5,597 nt of DNA from Bacteroidota bacterium (GTDB lineage: Bacteria > Bacteroidota > Rhodothermia > Balneolales > HLUCCA01): NCBI GenBank assembly GCA_003448835.1, contig DLXM01000332.1, forward strand, positions 1-5,597, in the 5' to 3' direction. Under the pieces are notes generated by a model. It was not told the DNA's origin and ran no database searches. It saw only the letters and a program-made list of their open reading frames with translations. Of this stretch, positions 1-5,430 are shown in pieces. Position 1 is the stretch's first letter, and each line of letters opens with the position of its first letter. A program made the position numbers and the translations under genes.

Positions 1-873
1 TATGTGATGAATGTTGATCGTCCACGTGGTGAGGTTCAATTAACAAATTCGGTGCCGGAACGATTTAAGCAAATTGATTGGCAATTACCGGAGTACATCA
101 AGTTCACATCCCGTGATGGAGAAACTCCGTTGTCTATGGAATTAATCAAACCTTACGATTTTGATCCTGCGAAAAAATATCCTGTGGTTGTGTTTGTGCA
201 TGGTGCAGGTTCGCTACAAAATGTATACAAGGGTTGGTCAAATAGCTACTGGCGTGAGTATATGTTCCATCATTACCTGGCACGGGAGGGCTATGTGGTG
301 ATAGAAGTCGACTACCGACATAGTCTGGGATATGGCCGAAAATTTCGTGAGGATGTCACAAACTGGATGGGTAAATATGAGCTGGAGGATATCATCGACG
401 GAATTGATTATGTAGCTAAGGATGGATATATCGATGTGAACAAGGTTGGCGTGTATGGAGGCAGCTATGGGGGGTTCATGGCGTTGTATGCTGTTCAGGA
501 GGCACCGGATCGATTTCATGTAGCTGCAGCCTTGCGGGCGGTAACGAATTGGGAAAATTACTACTACGCGAATCCATGGTACACTGGTCCGCGATTGGGA
601 CATCCGGATACTGATCGGGAAAATTATGACCGAAGTTCTCCGCTTACTAAGGCTGAGAATTTAACTCGTCCGGTGTTGATGTTACACGGACTTGTTGATG
701 ATAACGTAGGTTTTCAGGACGCTATGCAATATGTCGAGAAACTAATCCAATCCGGAAATACCAATTTCGATTTGATGGTTTATCCATCTGAAAATCATGG
801 GTTCACAAAACCGGCTTCCTGGTATGATGAGTACCTGAGAATATTCAACTATTTTGAACGACATTTGAAATAA
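1..873 (+). CDS. S9 family serine peptidase (DPP IV / prolyl oligopeptidase type), C-terminal part, 5' truncated by window edge
   Basis: The reading frame is open from the first base, so this is the 3' end of a longer gene; an in-frame GTG at base 4 and ATG at base 7 are probably internal. S9 enzymes are typically 600-800 residues, with an N-terminal beta-propeller and a C-terminal alpha/beta hydrolase domain. Only the hydrolase domain (290 residues) is here. Counting from the first codon, the nucleophile Ser155 lies in GGSYGGF, the acid is probably Asp233 in HGLVDDNV, and the base is His266 in SENHGF, so the triad is complete. The strand-turn usually written YGGP or YAGP in DPP IV relatives is HGAG (from His67). 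I recall this as normal for the Bacteroidota subgroup with LQN and YKGW after it. Such enzymes release dipeptides or cleave short peptides and are usually periplasmic. The signal peptide, if any, is outside the window. Family assignment is firm; substrate is unknown. Confidence 0.93.
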   Translation, partial: YVMNVDRPRGEVQLTNSVPERFKQIDWQLPEYIKFTSRDGETPLSMELIKPYDFDPAKKYPVVVFVHGAGSLQNVYKGWSNSYWREYMFHHYLAREGYVVIEVDYRHSLGYGRKFREDVTNWMGKYELEDIIDGIDYVAKDGYIDVNKVGVYGGSYGGFMALYAVQEAPDRFHVAAALRAVTNWENYYYANPWYTGPRLGHPDTDRENYDRSSPLTKAENLTRPVLMLHGLVDDNVGFQDAMQYVEKLIQSGNTNFDLMVYPSENHGFTKPASWYDEYLRIFNYFERHLK

Positions 874-891
874 TTTCGGGCGATTTTTTTT
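866..891 (+). terminator. Possible weak intrinsic terminator after the S9 peptidase gene
   Basis: A run of eight T (884-891) follows the peptidase stop codon within about ten bases. Upstream of it only weak pairing is visible: GAAA/TTTC around the stop codon and TCG/CGA around the GG at 879-880. The T-run is convincing but the stem is poor, so this may be only an AT-rich spacer. It does separate the peptidase from a downstream promoter candidate, which fits termination here. Confidence 0.25.
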
Positions 892-893
892 AA

Positions 894-922
894 TTGACAT
901 ATTTGTGATGCTTGCATACATT
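894..922 (+). promoter_or_regulatory. Promoter candidate for the DUF1761 gene
   Basis: A perfect TTGACA (894-899) is followed after 17 bases by TACATT (917-922), which matches 4 of 6 positions of TATAAT. Read in Bacteroidota terms, TTG at 894-896 is followed 20 bases later by TACATTCTG, an imperfect version of TAnnTTTG. Either reading places the start of transcription near 929-932, giving a leader of roughly 30 bases before the ATG at 963. The spacing supports a real promoter; sequence alone cannot prove it. Confidence 0.5.
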
Positions 923-929
923 CTGCAAG
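911..929. repeat. Inverted repeat overlapping the promoter candidate
   Basis: CTTGCA (911-916) and TGCAAG (924-929) form perfect 6-bp arms around a 7-base loop that contains the putative -10 box. A second, outer pair, ATTGACA (893-899) and TGTCAAT (930-936), is also complementary, with 11 unpaired bases on the left side. Placement across the -10 and start site would suit an operator or a leader hairpin. The arms are short and chance is possible. Confidence 0.3.
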
Positions 930-950
930 TGTCAATATATCAATCAATTA

Positions 951-958
951 GAAAGAGG
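951..958 (+). promoter_or_regulatory. Shine-Dalgarno-like site that decides the DUF1761 start
   Basis: The purine stretch GAAAGAGG ends four bases before the ATG at 963 and ten before the in-frame ATG at 969. It favours one of these two over the in-frame ATG at 912, which lies inside the promoter candidate and would add 17 polar, cysteine-containing residues unlike the family's N-terminus. Confidence 0.55.
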
Positions 959-962
959 TCTT

Positions 963-1370
963 ATGGATATGTCAACGTTGAACATATGGGCTGTATTAGT
1001 TGCAGCTATTGCTGGTCACCTAATTGGTGCAGTTTGGTATTCGCCAATGCTTTTCTCAAATGCCTGGATGGATTCGCTGGGAAAAAGAGAAGATGATTTC
1101 AAAAAAGTGAATATGGGTGTGTTGTTATCAACTACATTTGTGTTCATGTTAATCATGGCTTTCTGCCTTGCGATGTTTTTGAATAGTCCTGAAATTGGTA
1201 TGACGGAAGGCGCTTTTTATGGCTTTTTGACTGGATTTGGATGGATTTTCTTTGTAATCGCAACAAATTCTATGTTCGAACAACGCCCGTTTAAGTACAC
1301 ATTGATCAGTGGCGCTCACTGGACTGTGGTGTTCACTGTGATGGGACTGATTCTGGGATACTGGAAATAA
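963..1370 (+). CDS. DUF1761 family small integral membrane protein
   Basis: A 135-residue protein with four predicted transmembrane helices at about residues 7-26, 51-73, 82-102 and 113-133. The N-terminal helix carries the family signature: an alanine-rich stretch followed by GAVWYSP at residues 22-28, then a short polar loop with LGK. Length and topology match the DUF1761 family (Pfam PF08570), whose function is not known to me. The start at 963 is preferred because of the purine-rich site just upstream and because the following MDMSTLNIW leads directly into the first helix; the ATG at 969 is an alternative. It is preceded by its own promoter candidate, and the next gene also has one, so it may be monocistronic. 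No catalytic residues are evident. Confident on family, silent on role. Confidence 0.88.
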   Translation: MDMSTLNIWAVLVAAIAGHLIGAVWYSPMLFSNAWMDSLGKREDDFKKVNMGVLLSTTFVFMLIMAFCLAMFLNSPEIGMTEGAFYGFLTGFGWIFFVIATNSMFEQRPFKYTLISGAHWTVVFTVMGLILGYWK

Positions 1371-1414
1371 CGGTCCTGGAGTGTGTTTTTGAGGTGAATA
1401 GAGTTAAAAATCCA

Positions 1415-1422
1415 TATCTTTG
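1415..1422 (+). promoter_or_regulatory. Bacteroidota-type -7 box (TAnnTTTG) for the FAD dehydrogenase gene
   Basis: TATCTTTG matches the Bacteroidota -7 consensus TAnnTTTG exactly and lies 24 bases before the ATG at 1447, so transcription would start near 1427-1430 with a leader of about 20 bases. A TTTTTG at 1386-1391 could serve as the -33 element, although its 23-base spacing is a little longer than the usual 19-21. The box overlaps an in-frame TTG at 1420, which argues against that codon as the translation start. Confidence 0.5.
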
Positions 1423-1446
1423 CAGCTCATTCAACCATCTATCTAC

Positions 1447-2997
1447 ATGCGCAAAGTTCTCGATTTACGAGTATCTCCTGAAACAGCGGGTGAACCCGAT
1501 CAACTAAAACGTCAGTTATCGAGTTCGTTGAGTGTCCCTGTTGCTCATATCCATCATGTTGAAATTCTGAGACGGTCAATTGATGCCCGTGGACGCAATG
1601 TAATTATCAATCTGAAGGTTGAAGTTTATGTCAATGAGGATTTTACTCCTGCCGAAATCCAGTTACCTGACTACAAAAATGTTGCATCAGCTGAGCCGGT
1701 TATTATCATCGGTATGGGTCCGGCCGGACTATTTGCTGCCCTAAAGCTACTTGAGCTAGGTAAAAAGCCAATCATTCTCGAACGCGGAAAAAACGTAAAA
1801 GACCGCATTAAAGATTTAAAAGCCATTAACGTAGATCATATTGTTAATCCTGATTCCAACTATTGTTTTGGGGAAGGTGGCGCAGGAACATACTCGGATG
1901 GGAAACTCTATACCAGGGCGAAAAAACGTGGCGATGTCCAAAAAATCCTGGAAGTATTGGTCGGATTCGGTTCAACCAATGAAATCCTGGTTGAAGCACA
2001 TCCACATATCGGGACCAATAAATTGCCCGGCATTATTGCGAACATGCGTCAAGCCATAATCGAACACGGGGGTGAAATTCATTTTGATACCAGAGTTACC
2101 GACTTTTTATTAGATGGTGATCAAATAACAGGCGTTTCAACCGCAAATGGCACCATTTTTAAGAGTAAAAATGTCATTTTGGCGACCGGTCATTCAGCAA
2201 GGGATATTTTCCAATTACTGGTGCAGAAGAACATTGCTATCGAGTTAAAGCCACTGGCCATTGGCGTGAGGGTTGAACATGAGCAATCACTTATTGATCA
2301 GATTCAATATAGCTGCGGGGTAGATCGCGGTCCGTACTTACCTCCATCACCTTACAGCATTGTAAAGCAAATTGGCGGACGCGGCGTCTATTCATTTTGT
2401 ATGTGTCCCGGTGGTGTAATTGCTCCGTGTGCTACGTCTCAGGATGAAATCGTCACGAATGGTTGGTCATCTTCACGACGGGCAAGATCAACTGCAAATT
2501 CGGGGATTGTTGTTGAGTTAAAACCTGAAGATTTCAAAGATTTTGCGCAGTTCGGCCCATTGGCGGCCATGGAGTTTCAGCGATCAATCGAACACGCGGC
2601 ATGGATTGCAGGTGGACAAACTCAACGTGCTCCGGCTCAACGATTGATGGATTTCGTTAATGGAAAAGTTTCCTCTAGTTTGCCCACCACTTCGTATTCA
2701 CCCGGCATCACGTCAGTTGATTTGAAAAGTGTGCTACCTGGATTTATCTACGATGCACTTAAAGGCGGATTTCAACAGTTTGGGAAGTCGATGCACGGAT
2801 ATCTCACAAACGATGCCACCGTTCATGCACCGGAAACCCGAACGTCTTCTCCGGTCCGGATTCCACGAGATGTTGAGACCTTGCAGCATCCACAAATCAA
2901 GGGACTTTTCCCATGTGGTGAGGGAGCCGGGTACGCAGGTGGTATCGTTTCAGCCGCAATCGATGGCGAAAAGTGTGCTGCCGCAGTGGGGACTTAA
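1447..2997 (+). CDS. FAD-dependent dehydrogenase / NAD(P)/FAD-dependent oxidoreductase, COG2509 type
   Basis: A 516-residue flavoprotein, about the expected size for COG2509 proteins. Residues 1-80 form a small alpha/beta N-terminal domain typical of this group. The Rossmann FAD-binding site follows, with GMGPAG at 89-94 and the ribose-binding acidic residue Glu112 at the end of the second strand. GGAGTYSDGKLYTR (144-157), SFCMCPGG (316-323) and NGWSSSRRA (338-346) are motifs of the family. GEGAGYAGG (491-499) is the C-terminal FAD contact seen in the BaiN/HI0933-like superfamily. The cysteines in CMC and at 290, 328 and 490 could be redox-relevant, but this is conjecture. No signal peptide or membrane segment is seen, so it is probably cytoplasmic. 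The physiological substrate is unknown. I chose the ATG at 1447 because the in-frame TTG nine codons upstream lies inside the promoter box; no clear Shine-Dalgarno is present. It ends facing the convergent SRPBCC gene. Confidence 0.92.
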   Translation: MRKVLDLRVSPETAGEPDQLKRQLSSSLSVPVAHIHHVEILRRSIDARGRNVIINLKVEVYVNEDFTPAEIQLPDYKNVASAEPVIIIGMGPAGLFAALKLLELGKKPIILERGKNVKDRIKDLKAINVDHIVNPDSNYCFGEGGAGTYSDGKLYTRAKKRGDVQKILEVLVGFGSTNEILVEAHPHIGTNKLPGIIANMRQAIIEHGGEIHFDTRVTDFLLDGDQITGVSTANGTIFKSKNVILATGHSARDIFQLLVQKNIAIELKPLAIGVRVEHEQSLIDQIQYSCGVDRGPYLPPSPYSIVKQIGGRGVYSFCMCPGGVIAPCATSQDEIVTNGWSSSRRARSTANSGIVVELKPEDFKDFAQFGPLAAMEFQRSIEHAAWIAGGQTQRAPAQRLMDFVNGKVSSSLPTTSYSPGITSVDLKSVLPGFIYDALKGGFQQFGKSMHGYLTNDATVHAPETRTSSPVRIPRDVETLQHPQIKGLFPCGEGAGYAGGIVSAAIDGEKCAAAVGT

Positions 2998-3009
2998 AGA
3001 CGCGAAAAA

Positions 3010-3063
3010 GAGAAGGAGAGAAGGAGAGAAGGCGAGAAGGCGAGAAGGCGAGAAGGCGAGAAG
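3010..3063. repeat. 8-bp tandem repeat GAGAAGGM, 6.75 copies
   Basis: Six full octamers start at 3010, 3018, 3026, 3034, 3042 and 3050, followed by six bases of a seventh (3058-3063). The first two units read GAGAAGGA and the next four GAGAAGGC, so the array is homogeneous apart from one position that changes once, as expected from slippage or stepwise duplication. Bases 3004-3032 are an uninterrupted purine run on the + strand. The array fills most of the 92-base spacer between two convergent genes. Similar GAGAAGGC-type arrays are, as I recall, seen in intergenic regions of some Bacteroidota; that cannot be checked here. The unit length is not a multiple of three, and the frame running through it is not a credible protein. 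Confidence 0.95.
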
Positions 3064-3089
3064 TATAACAAGAGTTAGTCTTCCATTTC

Positions 3090-3527
3090 TTAGTTTAAAT
3101 TCTCGGCGAGGTACTTTAGCTCGTCGTTCATTAGCTGAAATCCTTTGCGGGTCGTGGTATCAAGTTGTTTCCAAAGCACTGGAACCAAAATCCCTTTGAA
3201 TTTTTCCTTATGGATAAATTTCGTCTTGCCATTACCAAGATCCTCAAGTTTGAAAATATGCTCGCCGTCAAACAGTCCCTTGAAAAGTAAATGTCCGGAC
3301 CAACGAAATTCTTTGTTCTCTTTGTAAGCCAAACAAACCGGCTGAAACGTCATTGCATTTGAATCTGGTTGCTGAATCGTGACTTTGAATTGTTGACCCT
3401 CTTCCGGCTGACCTTCAAAATATCGAATAAATGGATTCCACTCCGGATAATCACCAAAATTTGTAAGAACCGACCAGACTTTTTGAGCCGAAGCATTGAT
3501 TTCGATTTCTGTATAAAGCTGTTTCAT
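3090..3527 (-). CDS. SRPBCC (START/Bet v 1-like) domain protein
   Basis: A 145-residue single-domain protein with the SRPBCC helix-grip signature. It opens with a beta strand (EIEINASAQKVWSVLTN, residues 7-23) in which the ASAQKVW turn leads into the first helix. FGDYPEWNPFI (24-34) follows, the hallmark of the polyketide-cyclase/dehydrase-like branch. Later strands include FRWSGHLL and DGEHIFKLED, and a long C-terminal helix follows from about residue 120 (WKQLDTTTRKGFQLMNDELKYL). These folds bind hydrophobic ligands in a deep pocket; members of this branch are mostly uncharacterised, so no ligand is proposed. It is cytoplasmic by appearance. The start is the only good ATG, with no clear Shine-Dalgarno before it. 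It lies downstream of the MFS gene on the same strand with a 97-base gap containing an inverted repeat, so co-transcription is possible but not evident. Confidence 0.9.
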   Translation of the reverse strand: MKQLYTEIEINASAQKVWSVLTNFGDYPEWNPFIRYFEGQPEEGQQFKVTIQQPDSNAMTFQPVCLAYKENKEFRWSGHLLFKGLFDGEHIFKLEDLGNGKTKFIHKEKFKGILVPVLWKQLDTTTRKGFQLMNDELKYLAENLN

Positions 3528-3584
3528 AAAGACGAATTTTCATGGAGTGGTATTGAAACGAACTATTTATACTGAAATTCCAGA

Positions 3585-3603
3585 ATAAGGTTACCAACCT
3601 TAT
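3585..3603. repeat. Inverted repeat between the MFS and SRPBCC genes
   Basis: ATAAGGTT (3585-3592) and AACCTTAT (3596-3603) are perfect 8-bp arms around a 3-base loop. On the minus strand the hairpin lies 22 bases past the MFS stop codon and about 58 bases before the SRPBCC start. There is no T-run after it on either strand, so it is not a standard intrinsic terminator. It could attenuate read-through, stabilise the MFS transcript end, or be an operator for the SRPBCC gene. On the minus strand TATAAA lies about 15-20 bases downstream of the hairpin and could be a -10 box. Confidence 0.5.
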
Positions 3604-3624
3604 GGATTATTATCAATAGGTCAA

Positions 3625-4839
3625 TTATTTCAATCGATTCATACGAAACATGATCCAGAAAGCTGAGAGCAGTGTCAAAAAACCAGTCAAAGTAATAGCG
3701 TAACTCAAATCAAACTGGTCAGCAATAATTCCGGAGAAAATAGCACCAAATGCATAACCTCCATCACGCCAAAGACGATAAACTCCCACACTTTCTGCCC
3801 TATCATTTGGATGTACCAAATCAGCGATTGCTGCTAAAAATGTGGGGTAAACCATGGCAGTACCCGTGCCCAATAAAGCGGCAACCATCATGAAAGCTAA
3901 ATAACTTTCCATCATAGGAAACATCAACAGACTACCCCCCTGCACCAACATCCCCAACCACAACATTTTTTTTCGTCCGGTATAATCAGATAATTTCCCG
4001 GTTGCGACTTGTAACATCCCCCAAAATGCTGGATATACAGCTACAACAATACCAATTTGGGTTAATGAAAGTCCAGCACTAGCTAAAAATATTGGAAATG
4101 CACCCCAAGCAACCCCATCTTTGAAATTGGTCATCATACCGGCTAATGATATCGCCTGAAGATTCTGATCACGCCATGTAACTTCCAAAAAAACACTTTT
4201 TTTCTTATGTGGAACTTCACTTTGCTTCGCTTCATAAGCAACAAATGGCGCAGTATCTCTCACAAAAAAGATAGATAATGTGAGTCCGGCTATGGCAAGA
4301 AATATTCCCAGATAAAACGGATACGGACGTAATCCGAATTCTGTTGCAATATATCCGGTTAAAAAGGCAACTACGGCTACTGCAACATATCCGGCAAATT
4401 CATTTAACCCCATTGCCAATCCACGATCTTTTTCACCTGCAAGATCGATTTTCATGATGACATTGGTTGACCATGCCAATCCCTGATTGATACCCAGAAA
4501 CAAGTTGGCAATGATTATCCAGTTCCAGTCCGGCGCCCACATGAGCATAAATGGGACCGGAATTCCGAATAGCCAACCAGTTATGAGCATTCTTTTACGT
4601 CCAAATCTGTGGGCAAATCGTCCTGCAAAGTAGTTCGAAAGCGCTTTAGTAATTCCGAAAACGACGATAAAAGAAAAAATTGCAGATCGAGCAGCTATTC
4701 CAAAGTCAGTTTCTGCGATTTCAGGTAGAATTGTTCGCTCTAAACCTACCATCCCACCCACAAATGCATTTATGAGAACCAGCAACGAAAATTGTTTCCA
4801 ATTTTGTTTAAGACCCGGCGTACTTTTGGAATTGATCAT
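3625..4839 (-). CDS. Major facilitator superfamily (MFS) transporter
   Basis: A 404-residue inner-membrane protein with about twelve hydrophobic segments in two halves. Helices lie roughly at 17-40, 52-72, 84-101, 106-126, 145-168 and 174-193. After a polar central loop (194-227, with HKKK at 211-214) come 228-256, 262-280, 292-310, 314-338, 360-375 and 379-399. The MFS motif A appears in both halves between helices 2-3 and 8-9: GRFAHRFGRKR at 73-83 and GKLSDYTGRKK at 281-291. The segment YPTFLAAIADLVHPNDRAESVGVYRLWRDGGYAFGAI (331-367) resembles the drug/small-molecule exporter-like branch annotated simply as MFS transporter. Substrate and direction cannot be told from sequence; efflux by proton antiport is a guess. 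The ATG at 4839 is the only sensible start and has no clear Shine-Dalgarno. It is divergent from the VOC gene, sharing a 90-base AT-rich spacer. Confidence 0.93.
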   Translation of the reverse strand: MINSKSTPGLKQNWKQFSLLVLINAFVGGMVGLERTILPEIAETDFGIAARSAIFSFIVVFGITKALSNYFAGRFAHRFGRKRMLITGWLFGIPVPFMLMWAPDWNWIIIANLFLGINQGLAWSTNVIMKIDLAGEKDRGLAMGLNEFAGYVAVAVVAFLTGYIATEFGLRPYPFYLGIFLAIAGLTLSIFFVRDTAPFVAYEAKQSEVPHKKKSVFLEVTWRDQNLQAISLAGMMTNFKDGVAWGAFPIFLASAGLSLTQIGIVVAVYPAFWGMLQVATGKLSDYTGRKKMLWLGMLVQGGSLLMFPMMESYLAFMMVAALLGTGTAMVYPTFLAAIADLVHPNDRAESVGVYRLWRDGGYAFGAIFSGIIADQFDLSYAITLTGFLTLLSAFWIMFRMNRLK

Positions 4840-4929
4840 TAAGGATAATGCTTGTTATTTTTAATGTATATCGTAGATTAATGATATCAATTAAATGATT
4901 TTATTTCATAGAAAAATAGCTTGAAAAAT
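4840..4929. promoter_or_regulatory. Divergent promoter region between MFS and VOC genes
   Basis: This 90-base spacer is strongly AT-rich and must contain both start regions if the genes are transcribed independently. I find no exact TAnnTTTG box or good TTGACA/TATAAT pair on either strand. A GATATC core (4883-4888) sits near the middle, flanked by TTAAT and AATTAA, which form an imperfect palindrome, and ATGAT occurs twice (4881-4885 and 4895-4899). These could be part of an operator, but in such AT-rich sequence they may well be chance. Confidence 0.35.
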
Positions 4930-5430
4930 ATGAGTTCAAAACCAGAAAAATATAGTGTTCCGGATGGAACCAGCATTGGTCATGTGCACCTGAAGGTAGC
5001 GGATCTTCAACGAAGTCTCGATTTTTATTGCGGGTTACTTGGGTTTGAGCTGATGACTACTTACGGTGATCAAGCGGCATTTATATCAGCCGGAGGTTAT
5101 CATCACCATATCGGACTAAATACCTGGTTTAGTAAAAATGGTCCACCGGCACCGACCCGAAGTGCAGGACTCTTTCACACCGCAATTTTGTATCCATCAC
5201 GTAGAGATTTAGCAGTTATCTTGAAGCGTATTATTGATGCGGAGTATCCCTTATCGGGTGCCAGTGATCATGGGGTTTCAGAGGCATTATATCTGGATGA
5301 TCCCGATGGAAATGGTGTGGAGTTGTATCGGGATCGTCCCAAAGAAGATTGGCCGCAGAATCCGGATGGCTCGCTGAATATGTTTACTGATCCACTCGAT
5401 TTAAATGATTTGTTGTCGGAACTGGATTGA
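4930..5430 (+). CDS. VOC family protein, single-module CatE-like (catechol-2,3-dioxygenase N-terminal half)
   Basis: A 166-residue glyoxalase/extradiol dioxygenase-fold protein. Two beta-alpha-beta-beta-beta units are visible. The first begins IGHVHLKVADLQRSLDFYCGLLGFEL (16-41). The second begins AGLFHTAILYPSRRDL (79-94) and ends GVELYRDRP (129-137). The likely metal ligands are His18, His83 and Glu131, all in the positions used by the superfamily, so a metal-dependent enzyme is plausible. GASDHGVSEALYLDDPDGNGVELYRDRP closely follows the CatE (COG2514) signature. CatE proteins are usually about 280 residues with four such units; this one stops after two, plus a short acidic tail (DPLDLNDLLSELD). 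Ring-cleavage activity is therefore not assured. I chose the ATG at 4930 over the TTG at 4921 for codon preference; neither has a convincing ribosome site. It is divergent from the MFS transporter. Confidence 0.88.
   Translation: MSSKPEKYSVPDGTSIGHVHLKVADLQRSLDFYCGLLGFELMTTYGDQAAFISAGGYHHHIGLNTWFSKNGPPAPTRSAGLFHTAILYPSRRDLAVILKRIIDAEYPLSGASDHGVSEALYLDDPDGNGVELYRDRPKEDWPQNPDGSLNMFTDPLDLNDLLSELD

Noticed and set aside
238..603. A 121-codon minus-strand frame inside the S9 peptidase gene
   Set aside because: It is antisense to the catalytic domain with its clear triad, has no recognisable domain, and no promoter or ribosome site.
905..1096. A 63-codon + strand frame overlapping the start of the DUF1761 gene
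   Set aside because: It is out of frame with a recognised membrane protein and would start inside the promoter candidate.
3010..3063. CRISPR array
   Set aside because: The 8-bp units are directly adjacent, with no spacers, and are far shorter than CRISPR repeats.
2729..3199. A 156-codon + strand frame running through the end of the FAD dehydrogenase, the tandem repeat and part of the SRPBCC gene
   Set aside because: It overlaps two convincing genes in other frames and its middle is a translation of the octamer repeat (arginine, glutamate, glycine and lysine only). It has no family resemblance.
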